DNA of 64,000 nucleotides from Phaeodactylibacter luteus (GTDB lineage Bacteria > Bacteroidota > Bacteroidia > Chitinophagales > Saprospiraceae), in contig NZ_VOOR01000006.1 in the NCBI RefSeq assembly GCF_007993045.1, positions 62,001-126,000 of the forward strand, read 5' to 3'. The notes below the pieces were generated by a model, which did no database searches, was not told the origin of the DNA, and saw nothing but the letters and a program-made list of their open reading frames with translations. Made by a program: the position numbers and the translations under genes. Below, in pieces: positions 1-7,509 of this stretch (the first letter of the stretch is position 1; each line of letters starts with the position of its first letter).

Positions 1-1919
1 GGTATTGGGCAACCGTAAAATTCAGCTACCCCTGGGATATATGGGCATTGGTCTTGTGGGTCCGCTATCCCATCCTTATCGGTATCCCGGCAGCCTTTCA
101 TTTCCACCAGGCCAGCAATATCTGGGCATTCGTCTTCCGCATCTGTAACGCCATCGAAATCTCGGTCTGGGCAGCCATTGGTTGCGGCACGGCCGGCTTC
201 ATCGGGGCATTCATCAAATGGGTCGCCTATGCCATCGCCATCCGCATCGGGGCAGCCTTGTGCTTCGGCCAGGCCAGCTAAGTCCGGGCATTTATCCTCC
301 CGGTTGGGCACGCCGTCGTCGTCGGTATCTGGGCAGCCATTAAACTGTGCAAGGCCCCTCTGGCCAGGGCACTCGTCTTTTCTGTCGGCTATGCCGTCCA
401 GGTCACTGTCTTTGGCCCCAAAGCGGTAAGCGGCTTGCAAGGTTGCAGTGCTGTACCAGTCGTTGGCGTTTGGCCCGCCGCCAAGGCTCAGCCCATCGAG
501 GTAGTCGTTGAGTACTGGGCGCAGCCCAAACTCCAGCCCCAGGGTGAGCTGTTGGCCAAGGTCAGCCCGCAGGCCTGCCCCAAAAGGCAACACCACGTGC
601 TGCTCGCGCTGATTGCGGAGGTCTTCCAGTACAGGGGGCTTGATCTGCCCTTCCTCCCCCGCAAAATCAGTGGCCAGATCCGTAAAAGCAGCTCCGACCC
701 CTGCAAATACATAAGGCGAAACGATGGGGATATATCGGCCGCCTTTCCCATGCCTTTTGCTGCCGCGCAGGTCCCATTCCCCCAAGAGGGCTACTTCCGT
801 AAAACCCGCTTCAAAGCTGTAGCCCCGGGCAGATAGCTTTTCGTTTTCCGCATCTGCACTGCTCAGGCTGCCCGCCAATACCTGCCCCCTGATGCTGATC
901 GATGGAGCGGCTTGGTAGCGCAAGAAGGCACCATAGGCGAGGTCGGGCGTAGATAAGGCTTCTGCCCGGCTGCCCGCCATATCGCCATAGTCGCTTGCGG
1001 CTCCTGCCTGTAGCCCAAACTGAAAACGGGTATGCCCAGCCATAGCCGGGGCAAGGTCTTTTTCAGGCCGGCTGCCTTCGTCGGGGCAGCCATCAAATGC
1101 AGCAAGCCCCCAGTCTCGTGGGCACTGATCTTTAGCATCGGTGATGCCGTCGAGGTCGCTGTCTTTAGGCCCAAAGCGGTAAGTCAGCTGCACGGCGCCG
1201 GTGCTGTACCAATCGTCGGCGTTTGGCCCGCCGCCAAGGCTTAGCCCATCAAGGTAGTCGTTGAACACCGGGCGCAGCCCAAATTCAATGGCTAAACCGA
1301 AGGATGGGCCTAGATCGGCCTGAACGCCAGCCCCTACAGGGATGGTGATATGGTTGGTGCGCTGATTGAGCAGGTCCTGTTGTACGCCCTCGGTCAGGGT
1401 CCCCTCTTCCTGCTGAAACCTAGTGGCCAGGCTAGTGACAGTGGCGCCGGCCCCCGCGAAAATATAGGGCGAAATGCCCGGCTTGAACTTGCCATTCCTT
1501 AAGAAGCGCCTATGGCCCAGGAAATTCCATTCGCCCATCAGTGCCAGTTCTGTATAGTCGGCTTCAAAGCTGTAGCCCCGGCTGGCGAGCGCCTCATTGT
1601 CTGCATCTGTGCTGCTGAGCTGCCCGCGCCAAATGCTCCCGCGTATGCTCAGGTTGGGGCTGATTTGGTACCGGGCCAGTGCGCCGAAAGCAAGGCCAGG
1701 CGAAAGGAGGGCGTCAACCCGGGTGCCGGATAGGTCCCCGTGATCGCTTGACGCGCCTACCTGCAAGCCTATTTGAAGCCGTTGGTGGGCACGGATTGCC
1801 TTCATAGAGGTGCTGTCCCCTTCGGCAGCTTGCGCAAAAATTGAAGGGGCCGGCCATAATAGAGTGAAAAAGGCAATAAAAGAAATGATCAGCCGCGTCG
1901 GGCATGGTGTGGTTGTCAT
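1..1919 (-). CDS. Outer-membrane beta-barrel/TSP3-repeat protein with duplicated module, C-terminus off the window
   Basis: The reading frame is open from the ATG at 1919 to the left edge (about 639 codons, no stop), so the C-terminus is missing. A signal peptide (about residues 1-30, ending in FAQ) is followed by a beta-barrel-like domain of about 200 residues. That domain ends in YRFGPKDSDLDGITDAKDQCP, the start of a thrombospondin type 3 (Asp-rich, calcium-binding) repeat. The whole block then repeats with a period of 753 bp (251 residues). After the second barrel come at least five more TSP3 repeats with DxDxDGxxDxxDxCP and NGCPD spacing. Proteins with barrel plus TSP3 in Bacteroidota usually end in an OmpA peptidoglycan-binding domain, so one is expected beyond the edge, but it is not seen. 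A structural or peptidoglycan-tethering envelope role is inferred. Confidence 0.85.
   Translation of the reverse strand, partial: MTTTPCPTRLIISFIAFFTLLWPAPSIFAQAAEGDSTSMKAIRAHQRLQIGLQVGASSDHGDLSGTRVDALLSPGLAFGALARYQISPNLSIRGSIWRGQLSSTDADNEALASRGYSFEADYTELALMGEWNFLGHRRFLRNGKFKPGISPYIFAGAGATVTSLATRFQQEEGTLTEGVQQDLLNQRTNHITIPVGAGVQADLGPSFGLAIEFGLRPVFNDYLDGLSLGGGPNADDWYSTGAVQLTYRFGPKDSDLDGITDAKDQCPRDWGLAAFDGCPDEGSRPEKDLAPAMAGHTRFQFGLQAGAASDYGDMAGSRAEALSTPDLAYGAFLRYQAAPSISIRGQVLAGSLSSADAENEKLSARGYSFEAGFTEVALLGEWDLRGSKRHGKGGRYIPIVSPYVFAGVGAAFTDLATDFAGEEGQIKPPVLEDLRNQREQHVVLPFGAGLRADLGQQLTLGLEFGLRPVLNDYLDGLSLGGGPNANDWYSTATLQAAYRFGAKDSDLDGIADRKDECPGQRGLAQFNGCPDTDDDGVPNREDKCPDLAGLAEAQGCPDADGDGIGDPFDECPDEAGRAATNGCPDRDFDGVTDAEDECPDIAGLVEMKGCRDTDKDGIADPQDQCPYIPGVAEFYGCPI
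390..1770 (-). repeat. Tandem intragenic duplication, 753-bp period
   Basis: Two copies of a barrel-plus-linker module lie head to tail inside the partial outer-membrane protein gene. The anchor ccaaagcggtaag occurs at 418 and 1171. The flanking 120 bp is nearly identical, encoding the shared stretch NDYLDGLSLGGGPNAN in both copies, while other parts have diverged to moderate protein identity. Confidence 0.85.
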
Positions 1920-1948
1920 AGTCGGTTTGGGATTAACGATTCACAAGC

Positions 1949-1964
1949 AACGGCACGTGCCGTT
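1949..1964. repeat. 16-bp perfect palindrome at edge of IS remnant
   Basis: AACGGCACGTGCCGTT is self-complementary over all 16 bases. It lies 30 bp upstream of the start of the leftmost gene and just outside the decayed IS200/IS605 sequence. It could be the terminal hairpin of that element or an operator for the outer-membrane protein gene; the sequence alone does not decide. Confidence 0.5.
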
Positions 1965-2106
1965 ATGAAATTACTGGGTTTTTAGGAGAAAGAAGCGTTC
2001 TATAGGGTATAGTAGGAAGTATTGCAGACCACCATTTGAATTAGGCGGTGTTGGAATTTTACCCTTTGGGCTGAATGGGCCCAATTTTATTCTGCAATTC
2101 GTTGCG

Positions 2107-2170
2107 TTCTTGCCTGCAGGTAGGCAAGTGTGAACTACCCATTTGCTAAAGACAAATGGGCTTCGGGTTT
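2107..2170. repeat. Two short hairpins inside the IS remnant
   Basis: CTTGCCT..AGGCAAG (7-bp arms) is followed at once by CCATTTG ctaaaga CAAATGG (7-bp arms). The first belongs to the small CCTGCC/GGCAGG palindromes also seen at 43277 and inside the seven-copy element. The second contains about 22 bases (tgaactacccatttgctaaag) that recur with one change at 51382-51404. Confidence 0.5.
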
Positions 2171-2198
2171 CACAGGTCTGTGCTGCTCGAAAGAAGCC

Positions 2199-2297
2199 TT
2201 GGTTTATACATCCACATACGTTACAAGTCTTTGAGCTTGGGTAAAACCGATTGATTTTAACGACTTGCTTATCGTTCCAATCCGCTTTGTATTCCAA
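2199..2297 (-). pseudogene. TnpB-like RNA-guided nuclease remnant (zinc-ribbon start)
   Basis: About 33 codons read LEYKADWNDKQVV, then INRFYPSSKTCNVCG. This is the stretch before and through the first CxxC of the C-terminal zinc ribbon in IS605 OrfB/TnpB. The RuvC core upstream is absent. Downstream, the second CxxC and the final acidic residue cannot be found; the frame runs on with unrelated sequence to a stop at 1971. It is a broken fragment with no expected activity. Downstream of a living tnpB one would look for an omega-RNA, but here only short hairpins are present. Confidence 0.65.
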
Positions 2298-2348
2298 AAA
2301 ACCTTACAAAGGTACTGATCACGTTTGGCACTCTACACATCGTTCGGC

Positions 2349-2462
2349 CCTATTTAAGGGCCTTTGGCGTGAGCGTACCTTTTGGCCAGACGGTTATTTA
2401 TTTGCGCTATCGGTGAGGCATCAGCAGCGGCTATCCGTCAGTACATCCTCACACAGGGTTAG
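2349..2462 (+). pseudogene. TnpA Y1-transposase C-terminal remnant, frameshifted
   Basis: The plus strand encodes TFWPDGYLFA, then after one frameshift near 2407-2409 IGEASAAAIRQYILTQG and a TAG stop at 2460-2462. This pattern (FWxDGYF..IG.AS...IRQYI..Q) matches the C-terminal helix region carrying the catalytic tyrosine in IS200/IS605 TnpA, here the Y of RQYI. The N-terminal HUH motif is missing. The gene is doubly broken (frameshift and 5' deletion). Confidence 0.65.
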
Positions 2463-2744
2463 CCGCTTAAATCGGCCAAAGGAGTTTACGCTCCATGGTA
2501 TAAAACTTGATTATATCCGTTTTCGGCGCAGATACCCACCAATAAGCTCTGAAACCGGAGGAGGTAGCCAGCTCGTTGATCAAGGCATGCTCACCTCTGC
2601 CGAAGTGGTTTACACAAAACTAAAACTTTTGTTGATGCCTCGAGGGCAGGAGTGCCCAAAAAATGAGCCAAAGCAGAGAGAATGTCCCAAAATGAACGAG
2701 CGCTGTGCCAGCGCTGCAGAGCAGTCTATGGCATAGGGCTCAGC
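2463..2744. other. Gene-free spacer
   Basis: No convincing gene is seen between the tnpA remnant and the end of the response regulator gene. The open frame that crosses it has no recognisable motif and begins in IS sequence. A loosely repeated gtgcccaaaaaatgagc / tgtcccaaaatgaac pair lies at about 2650-2700. Confidence 0.5.
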
Positions 2745-3365
2745 CTACTGTGGCTGGCACCACTGCCTGATTTTGGCGACAGCCTCCGTGCGTGAGCCCA
2801 CTTGCAGTTTCGCAAAGATCTGTTTCAGGTGCGTCTTTACGGTATTGATGCTGATTTGATGCTCCTCAGCAATAGCTTTGTTGGCATGGCCTTGGTATAC
2901 AGAAAGCAGTACGCTGAGCTCTTTGGGCGTCATTGGGGAATCTAAGAATTCGTTGGCCCTGATCAGGCTTTGAAAAGAATCGGGCGGTATGCGCGAAAAA
3001 TTGTACAAACCGATTTCGATGGCCGCGAAAAGCTCCTTTTCCTGGAAGGGCTTAAGGATGAAGCCTACCGGCTGCAGCCTCTTCGCTTGTTCAATGATGT
3101 GTCCGTGCGCATAAGAGGTTAAAAAAAGGAAAGGCACCCCGTAATGGCTTCTAAGGGCCCTTGCGAGCTCCAACCCTTCGAGCCCACCAGACAAATTGAT
3201 GTCCAAAAGCGCAATTGTGGGCTTCGCTTGCCTGAGCAAGGCTTGTGCCTGTGCTAAGCTATAGGCCACTCCTGCAATTTCGAAGTGGTAAGCCAAAAGG
3301 GACTCTTGGATGTCCTGAGCAGTGACAGGATCGTCTTCTACGATGAGGACTTTTACGCGGGGCAT
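2745..3365 (-). CDS. LuxR/NarL-type response regulator
   Basis: This 206-residue protein has an N-terminal receiver domain (about 4-120) with the acidic pair E10/D11-D12, phosphoacceptor D55, T83 and K105. A LuxR/GerE helix-turn-helix follows at about 140-200, around ITVKTHLKQIFAKL-like sequence (INTVKTHLKQIFAKLQV). It should bind DNA after phosphorylation by the adjacent TPR histidine kinase. The start at 3365 overlaps the last 13 bases of the kinase gene, so the two are translationally coupled and surely partners. The targets are not evident. It is the last gene of the pair, and no clear terminator is seen before the IS remnant. Confidence 0.9.
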   Translation of the reverse strand: MPRVKVLIVEDDPVTAQDIQESLLAYHFEIAGVAYSLAQAQALLRQAKPTIALLDINLSGGLEGLELARALRSHYGVPFLFLTSYAHGHIIEQAKRLQPVGFILKPFQEKELFAAIEIGLYNFSRIPPDSFQSLIRANEFLDSPMTPKELSVLLSVYQGHANKAIAEEHQISINTVKTHLKQIFAKLQVGSRTEAVAKIRQWCQPQ

Positions 3366-5302
3366 AAGCGGTAAGGGGTATTTGGGAAAAAAATAGTGAT
3401 CTCGGCACCAGGGCTGTTCGAGATGCGCAGCTCGGCGCCCAGCTTATGGGCAAAGGTCCTAACCAGCTTGAAGCCGAGGGTCGGTTGCTCCCAAGGTGTG
3501 AAATCAGGCGGGAACCCCGGCCCATTATCTGCTACCTTCAGGGTTACTGCATTGCCTGTGCCTACGGTTATAGCTATGGTTATAAGAAGAGGCTCCCGCT
3601 CTCGGCTACCGTATTTGAGCGCATTGCTGATGAGCTCATTCAGGATGAGCCCAAAGGGTATGACGGTATCAATATGAAGTTGGATGGGCGCGATATCGAG
3701 TTGGCTGTGAATGAGGTGGCGCTCTTGCAGCGCATAATTGTCAATCAGGTTTTGCACAAGCTTGTGTACATAAACCTTAAGGTCGACATTAGATAATGCC
3801 GTGTCCCGGTAGAGGTTTTTGTGAATGAGGGCCATAGCGTCTACCCGGCTACGGCTTTCCCTTATGGCCCGCAGAGCGGTAGGGTCTTGTATTTGCCGTG
3901 CTTGGATGCTCAGCAGGGAGGCAATAGTTTGCAGATTGTTTTTGACCCGGTGATGGATTTCCTGTAAGAGCGTTTGTTTTTCCAGCAGGGCTGTAGTGAC
4001 GGCTTCATGCTTGGCTTTGAGTGTCTGATTGACCTTGTGGCGCTGCCAGAGTACAGCCCCTATCGCCAAGGATAAAACCCCGAGCCCGAAGAGGCCCCAC
4101 TGCATATTTTGTTGCTGTTGCTGATTGGCTTTGAGCTCGAGTTTCTGGATTTGGATAAGGTTTTCTTTCTCTTGGGTCAGGTAGCGGGCTTCCATTGTTT
4201 TTTCCAGCTGCAGCCGCTCTTTAGAAGTGAGGGTGTCCACCAGTTCAGTGTACTGATTCATAGCGAGCCAGGCCTGTTGATATTCGCCTTGTTGTGCGTA
4301 CAGCTTGGCAGAGAGCTGGAAGAATACGCGCTTTAGCTCCAGGAATGTGGTAGGCCTAAGCAAGCTATCGGCTGTGCGCAGGTACTTCTCTGCTTTAATG
4401 TACTGCTCCTGACCCATTTCGGCAGCTGCAAGCCGCAGCCTGAGCGCAATGCGGTCGTGCGTATTGAGCTCATGGGCTTCTGTTTTCAGCAAAGGCTGCA
4501 ATGCTTGGATGGCGCGCTGTAGTTCGCCCAGCTCGTACAGCACGTTGCCTACCGAGAGCTGCACACTGCTGGCCTCAGCTGCATTGCCCAAGCGTTCATA
4601 CAGCTCTTTGGCTTGCTGCAAATGCTGTAGTGCTGCTTCCCGTTCTTTGAGGTATCCGTGGACCAGGCCGAGGTTGACCAGTGTGCGGGCCATGCCGAGG
4701 GAGTCGCGCAGCTCATTCTTGATGCTGAGGGAGGTCTGGTAAATCCGCCGGGCGTCTTCGTAGCGTTGAAGGCTCCGGTATACAATAGCAAGATTGTTGA
4801 GCAGCCGGGCGTATTCTACGGTTGGGGGGGCAGCCTGATAGATGGGCGCTGCTTGCAGATAGCAGGCCAAGGCTTGGCCCCAATCGCCATATTGATAGTA
4901 AGCCAGGCCCTTGTTGAGCAGGAATCCTGCTTTTAGGACGTCCCATTGAGGGGCATCCCCAATAAGAGACAGGCCTTCGTCAAAATGGGCAATAGCTTGT
5001 GCGAGCGCTCCACCGGAAAACGCGACCACTCCAACAATGCGAAGCGCTTCTAATTCTGCCCTACGGTAACCGATTTGCCGAGCCGCGCTAAGCGCCTTCA
5101 TTGCTTCTGCTCTGGAAAGCTCCTTGTCTGTACTGAACAGCTGCCGAGCCTGTTGGATATGGGCATCCACCTCAGCTTTGTCGGGTGCAGCAGCCCCCGC
5201 TTGTGCCGAAGCCCAAAACAGGGCGGCTGCCAGGAGTAAAATCCGCGGACATGCTCGGGGGCAAGCCCACAGGTTTTTTTTAGGATATTGGTACGTTGGC
5301 AT
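3353..5302 (-). CDS. TPR-containing membrane sensor histidine kinase
   Basis: The 649-residue protein starts with a signal peptide/anchor (about 17-38). Periplasmic tetratricopeptide repeats follow (about 80-350), then a short coiled coil (about 360-400), a transmembrane helix (about 401-419), a HisKA_2-type dimerisation domain with EIHHRVKNNLQ (phosphoacceptor H450) and an HATPase domain with NELISNALKYG (N box, from 555) and DNGPGFP (G1, from 592). The architecture is common in Bacteroidota: the periplasmic TPR superhelix binds an unknown protein or peptide and the signal crosses one membrane helix. It overlaps the response regulator by 13 bp, so the phosphorelay partner is clear. The ligand is unknown. 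Confidence 0.9.
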   Translation of the reverse strand: MPTYQYPKKNLWACPRACPRILLLAAALFWASAQAGAAAPDKAEVDAHIQQARQLFSTDKELSRAEAMKALSAARQIGYRRAELEALRIVGVVAFSGGALAQAIAHFDEGLSLIGDAPQWDVLKAGFLLNKGLAYYQYGDWGQALACYLQAAPIYQAAPPTVEYARLLNNLAIVYRSLQRYEDARRIYQTSLSIKNELRDSLGMARTLVNLGLVHGYLKEREAALQHLQQAKELYERLGNAAEASSVQLSVGNVLYELGELQRAIQALQPLLKTEAHELNTHDRIALRLRLAAAEMGQEQYIKAEKYLRTADSLLRPTTFLELKRVFFQLSAKLYAQQGEYQQAWLAMNQYTELVDTLTSKERLQLEKTMEARYLTQEKENLIQIQKLELKANQQQQQNMQWGLFGLGVLSLAIGAVLWQRHKVNQTLKAKHEAVTTALLEKQTLLQEIHHRVKNNLQTIASLLSIQARQIQDPTALRAIRESRSRVDAMALIHKNLYRDTALSNVDLKVYVHKLVQNLIDNYALQERHLIHSQLDIAPIQLHIDTVIPFGLILNELISNALKYGSREREPLLITIAITVGTGNAVTLKVADNGPGFPPDFTPWEQPTLGFKLVRTFAHKLGAELRISNSPGAEITIFFPNTPYRLCPA

Positions 5303-5489
5303 TATCGGCAGGTCTTATTGCAACTAGCGGCTCGCTTCTGCTTTGATCAGCGTAAGAGCCCAAAGAAGCCAAGCAGCCTGAGCTGGATATGCACAGTGTT
5401 TTTTGGGCTTATCCTAGCTGCATCAGCGCCAGGTTTTGCATAGGCTTCTCAACGTACAAGATAGCAAGAGTTTGTTGAGGTTTAGCGTA

Positions 5490-5508
5490 TTGGGCAGCTC
5501 CTGCCCAA
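5490..5508. other. Perfect hairpin followed by T-run
   Basis: TTGGGCAG-ctc-CTGCCCAA forms an 8-bp stem with a 3-base loop, followed on the plus strand by TTTTATG. It could terminate a plus-strand transcript, but no plus-strand gene lies upstream. It sits 66 bp before dispersed repeat copy 1. The rest of 5303-5915 shows no gene: besides this hairpin and the repeat, nothing is recognised. Confidence 0.4.
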
Positions 5509-5573
5509 TTTTATGCTCCCCCTGTTGCCTGCTGTGCGCCAAGGCTTGGCGGCCGGGCCTGAACCCCAAAGTA

Positions 5574-5747
5574 GCAGGCGGTTATGCTATAGCCTGGCAT
5601 TGGCCTAGCGCTGCGGAGGGGTGGCAAGCCCGGTAGGGCCGAGCGGACAGCGAGCCCCGTAGCATAGCGGCACCTGCCCGCTGGCAGGGGCAGGCCCCGT
5701 CCCCGTCCCGTTGGCAGGGCAAAAAACGGCAATTGGGTTGGGCGCCC
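5574..5747 (+). repeat. Dispersed hairpin-rich intergenic repeat, copy 1
   Basis: This is one of seven copies in the window. It runs from GCAGGCGGTTATGC through the core TGGCCTAGCGCTGCGGAGGG and GGGCCGAGCGGACAGCGAG to a 3' part with AAAAAACGGCAAT and ending GGCGCCC. The hairpin loop in the CACCTGCC..GGCAGG segment is cgct here. It lies downstream of the small secreted-protein gene ending at 5916. Confidence 0.85.
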
Positions 5748-5915
5748 TTGCTGCCTGTAAGCCAGGTGTCAACAAAGGTCGTGATGCCTCTGCTTGCTTA
5801 CGGGGTGCCCAAGACGAAACTGATATGCGTGCCCACAGAGGGCAACCCCAAGCAACCTCTCCAAAGCATTGCGCAGGGCTGCCCTTGTCCATAGGCTTTT
5901 GGCTTGGCCGCTGAA

Positions 5916-6389
5916 TCAGTTCAGGGTAGGGTGCCATTCCCCTGTGTTGGACTGGAACTCCGAGGCCTCCTCAACAGGGTAGGAAACTTCGGTATTGCAC
6001 CCGCAATTGTTGTATACACAAATGGCAGACCCTTTGCCTACACTTGGGTGGCAGTAGCCTCCGTCTTTGCATGCCGTTGCGGTACAATTGATTGTGGCAT
6101 TGGTGCCTGGGATGTCCGAAGAGCCGTCGAAGGTGCTTGATCCAAGGTCTTGCTCGGTAGTGAAAATGAACGCTTTGCGCTTGGCATCAAAAAGGATCCG
6201 GAAGCCCTCCCGTGGGCGCAGTATATGGCCATCTTCTATGCGCAGCGCATCAAATTTGTACCTGCTAAGCGCCTGTGCGCTGGCTTTTGAGATTTTGAGC
6301 GCCCGTACTTCTTTGGGGATATTTGATGCTTTGGGGGTGGCGAATGGCAAGCTCATGGCTATCGCCAAAAGGAGGGCTAGGTACTTCAT
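5916..6389 (-). CDS. Small secreted protein of unknown function
   Basis: A 157-residue protein begins with a clear signal peptide (MKYLALLLAIAMSLPFATPKA, cleavage near residue 21). The mature part has about 50 residues of mixed polar sequence, then a serine/glycine-rich stretch with six cysteines (CTATACKDGGYC, CVYNNCGC) that suggest disulfides in an exported, Cys-stabilised tail. No family was recognised. It lies 41 bp after the end of another minus-strand secreted-protein gene and may be co-transcribed with it. Confidence 0.7.
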   Translation of the reverse strand: MKYLALLLAIAMSLPFATPKASNIPKEVRALKISKASAQALSRYKFDALRIEDGHILRPREGFRILFDAKRKAFIFTTEQDLGSSTFDGSSDIPGTNATINCTATACKDGGYCHPSVGKGSAICVYNNCGCNTEVSYPVEEASEFQSNTGEWHPTLN

Positions 6390-6430
6390 GTTGTACGTAT
6401 TTAAGGGTTAAAAAAGATGTTTGGTTGAAA

Positions 6431-7327
6431 TCAGCGCGGGGAGCAGGAAACTTCTAGGGTATATCCTCCTTGCTGCAGGCCGGCAGCCCCTGCTACTGCG
6501 ATAACGGCCTGGTAGGGGCGCGCAATCGCCAACAGTTCGTTGAGCTCGCGGATGTGGGCAGGGCGGCTCCGCCCTGCTACCGGGCGGCCTCGCGCGTAGT
6601 CGGCTTCGCAACGGATGCACTGTTTGAGCATTGGAGGCAGCTCGATAGTACCTTGCCCCTTGAGGTAGCCATATAGGCTCATCTCCGATTTCGGGTCATC
6701 GGGTATAAGGCGGACGGTGAGGATAGACTGAGGTGGGATAGTCCCGGTATAAAACACCTGCGCACCGTCAAATTTTGCTTTTGCAGTGCCTGGGAAGCAG
6801 GCGACTTGGCTCGACCAGGCCCAGCTGATATCAGGCAGCAGCTCGCCTTCTTCCAGGTTCCCTTTTAGGGAGAGCGTCTGGCCTTGGACAATATCTATAG
6901 TGCGGGGCGTGTTGGCGCTCGGGCTCCGCAGGGCTTCCTGTAAACAGGCCTCGAGCTCTGCTCTGCCAGGGCTAGCACGGAGGTAGGCCGTCTGGCTAGT
7001 AGGCTCCCCTTTTCGGAGCATTAAGATGGCGGTGCCCATTTCACGCCGTTCCTGCCTGGCTTCAGGCTGTGTGGCCAATGCCTCGGCCATCGCATAGATT
7101 TTCAGTTGCCAAGCTTTGCTGATAGCCGCTGCCTGGTTTTCCCCTCCGCTATAAATGCCAGAAGAGCTGCGCCTAGGTGTTTGTGCTTTATAAGAGAGCA
7201 GCCCGTTTTGCAGCAGGTACTCATTGTTGTTGGCATCCACATAGTGCAGAGGGGCGTTCTGTGCATCGCTCTGTGGTAGGTTGGGCAAACCAGCCATAAG
7301 CATTAAAGTGAAAAAGTGCCTGATCAT
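6431..7327 (-). CDS. Secreted protein of unknown function
   Basis: The 298-residue product starts with a signal peptide (about 1-22, ending SDAQ). The mature protein has a short N-terminal beta region, a helical stretch (about 65-100) and a beta-rich C-terminal half with a CIRC pair. No catalytic motif or known domain is recognised. It follows the terminator at 7452-7491 and precedes the 157-residue secreted protein by 41 bp, so these two probably form their own transcription unit. Function unknown. Confidence 0.7.
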   Translation of the reverse strand: MIRHFFTLMLMAGLPNLPQSDAQNAPLHYVDANNNEYLLQNGLLSYKAQTPRRSSSGIYSGGENQAAAISKAWQLKIYAMAEALATQPEARQERREMGTAILMLRKGEPTSQTAYLRASPGRAELEACLQEALRSPSANTPRTIDIVQGQTLSLKGNLEEGELLPDISWAWSSQVACFPGTAKAKFDGAQVFYTGTIPPQSILTVRLIPDDPKSEMSLYGYLKGQGTIELPPMLKQCIRCEADYARGRPVAGRSRPAHIRELNELLAIARPYQAVIAVAGAAGLQQGGYTLEVSCSPR

Positions 7328-7451
7328 GGGGCGCTGTCTTTAGGTTATGGCTTCAAAATTAGGGGGGATAGCTCAAGGGGGCATCACCCAAATGGGTGGC
7401 CATGGCTTGGTGAGGGCCGCTTTGTGCTTCTCCTGCAGCATCAGGCACAAT

Positions 7452-7491
7452 AAAAAAAGGGGGAGCCACAGCGTGCCCCCCCCTTTTTTTT
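7452..7491 (-). terminator. Bidirectional rho-independent terminator
   Basis: AAAAAAAGGGGG, a 14-base loop and CCCCC(CC)TTTTTTTT form a strong stem with A/T tracts on both sides. It lies 18 bp past the stop of the minus-strand TPR lipoprotein gene, which it probably terminates. Confidence 0.85.
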
Positions 7492-7509
7492 CTGCCGAGA
7501 GGTGTTTGC

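Larger units (their letters stand above)
1930..2520. mobile_element. Decayed IS200/IS605-family element, internal deletion
   Basis: This gene-poor stretch holds the 3' part of a tnpA-like frame on the plus strand (2349-2462) and a zinc-ribbon fragment of a tnpB-like frame on the minus strand (2199-2297), arranged divergently as in IS605. Both 5' halves are missing between about 2297 and 2349, so one internal deletion removed both starts. Flanking hairpins at 1949-1964 and about 2475-2505 (ggag..ctcc, flanked by cca..tgg) may be the subterminal hairpins used by Y1 transposases. Exact ends are not determined. No functional protein can be made from it. Confidence 0.6.

Noticed and set aside
2251-2736. 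161-codon plus-strand open frame across the IS remnant
   Set aside because: It fuses part of the tnpA remnant in the wrong frame with spacer sequence; the true tnpA reading needs a frameshift and ends at 2462.
2463-2744. Loose direct repeat near 2650-2700 as a possible CRISPR-like or iteron array
   Set aside because: Only two imperfect units are seen, without regular spacing or further copies.
5605-5937. Open frame containing YATGLAIRSALSGLPP-like peptide (also in the other repeat copies)
   Set aside because: The peptide comes from reading through the dispersed GC-rich repeat; it recurs in every copy and has no ribosome-binding site.
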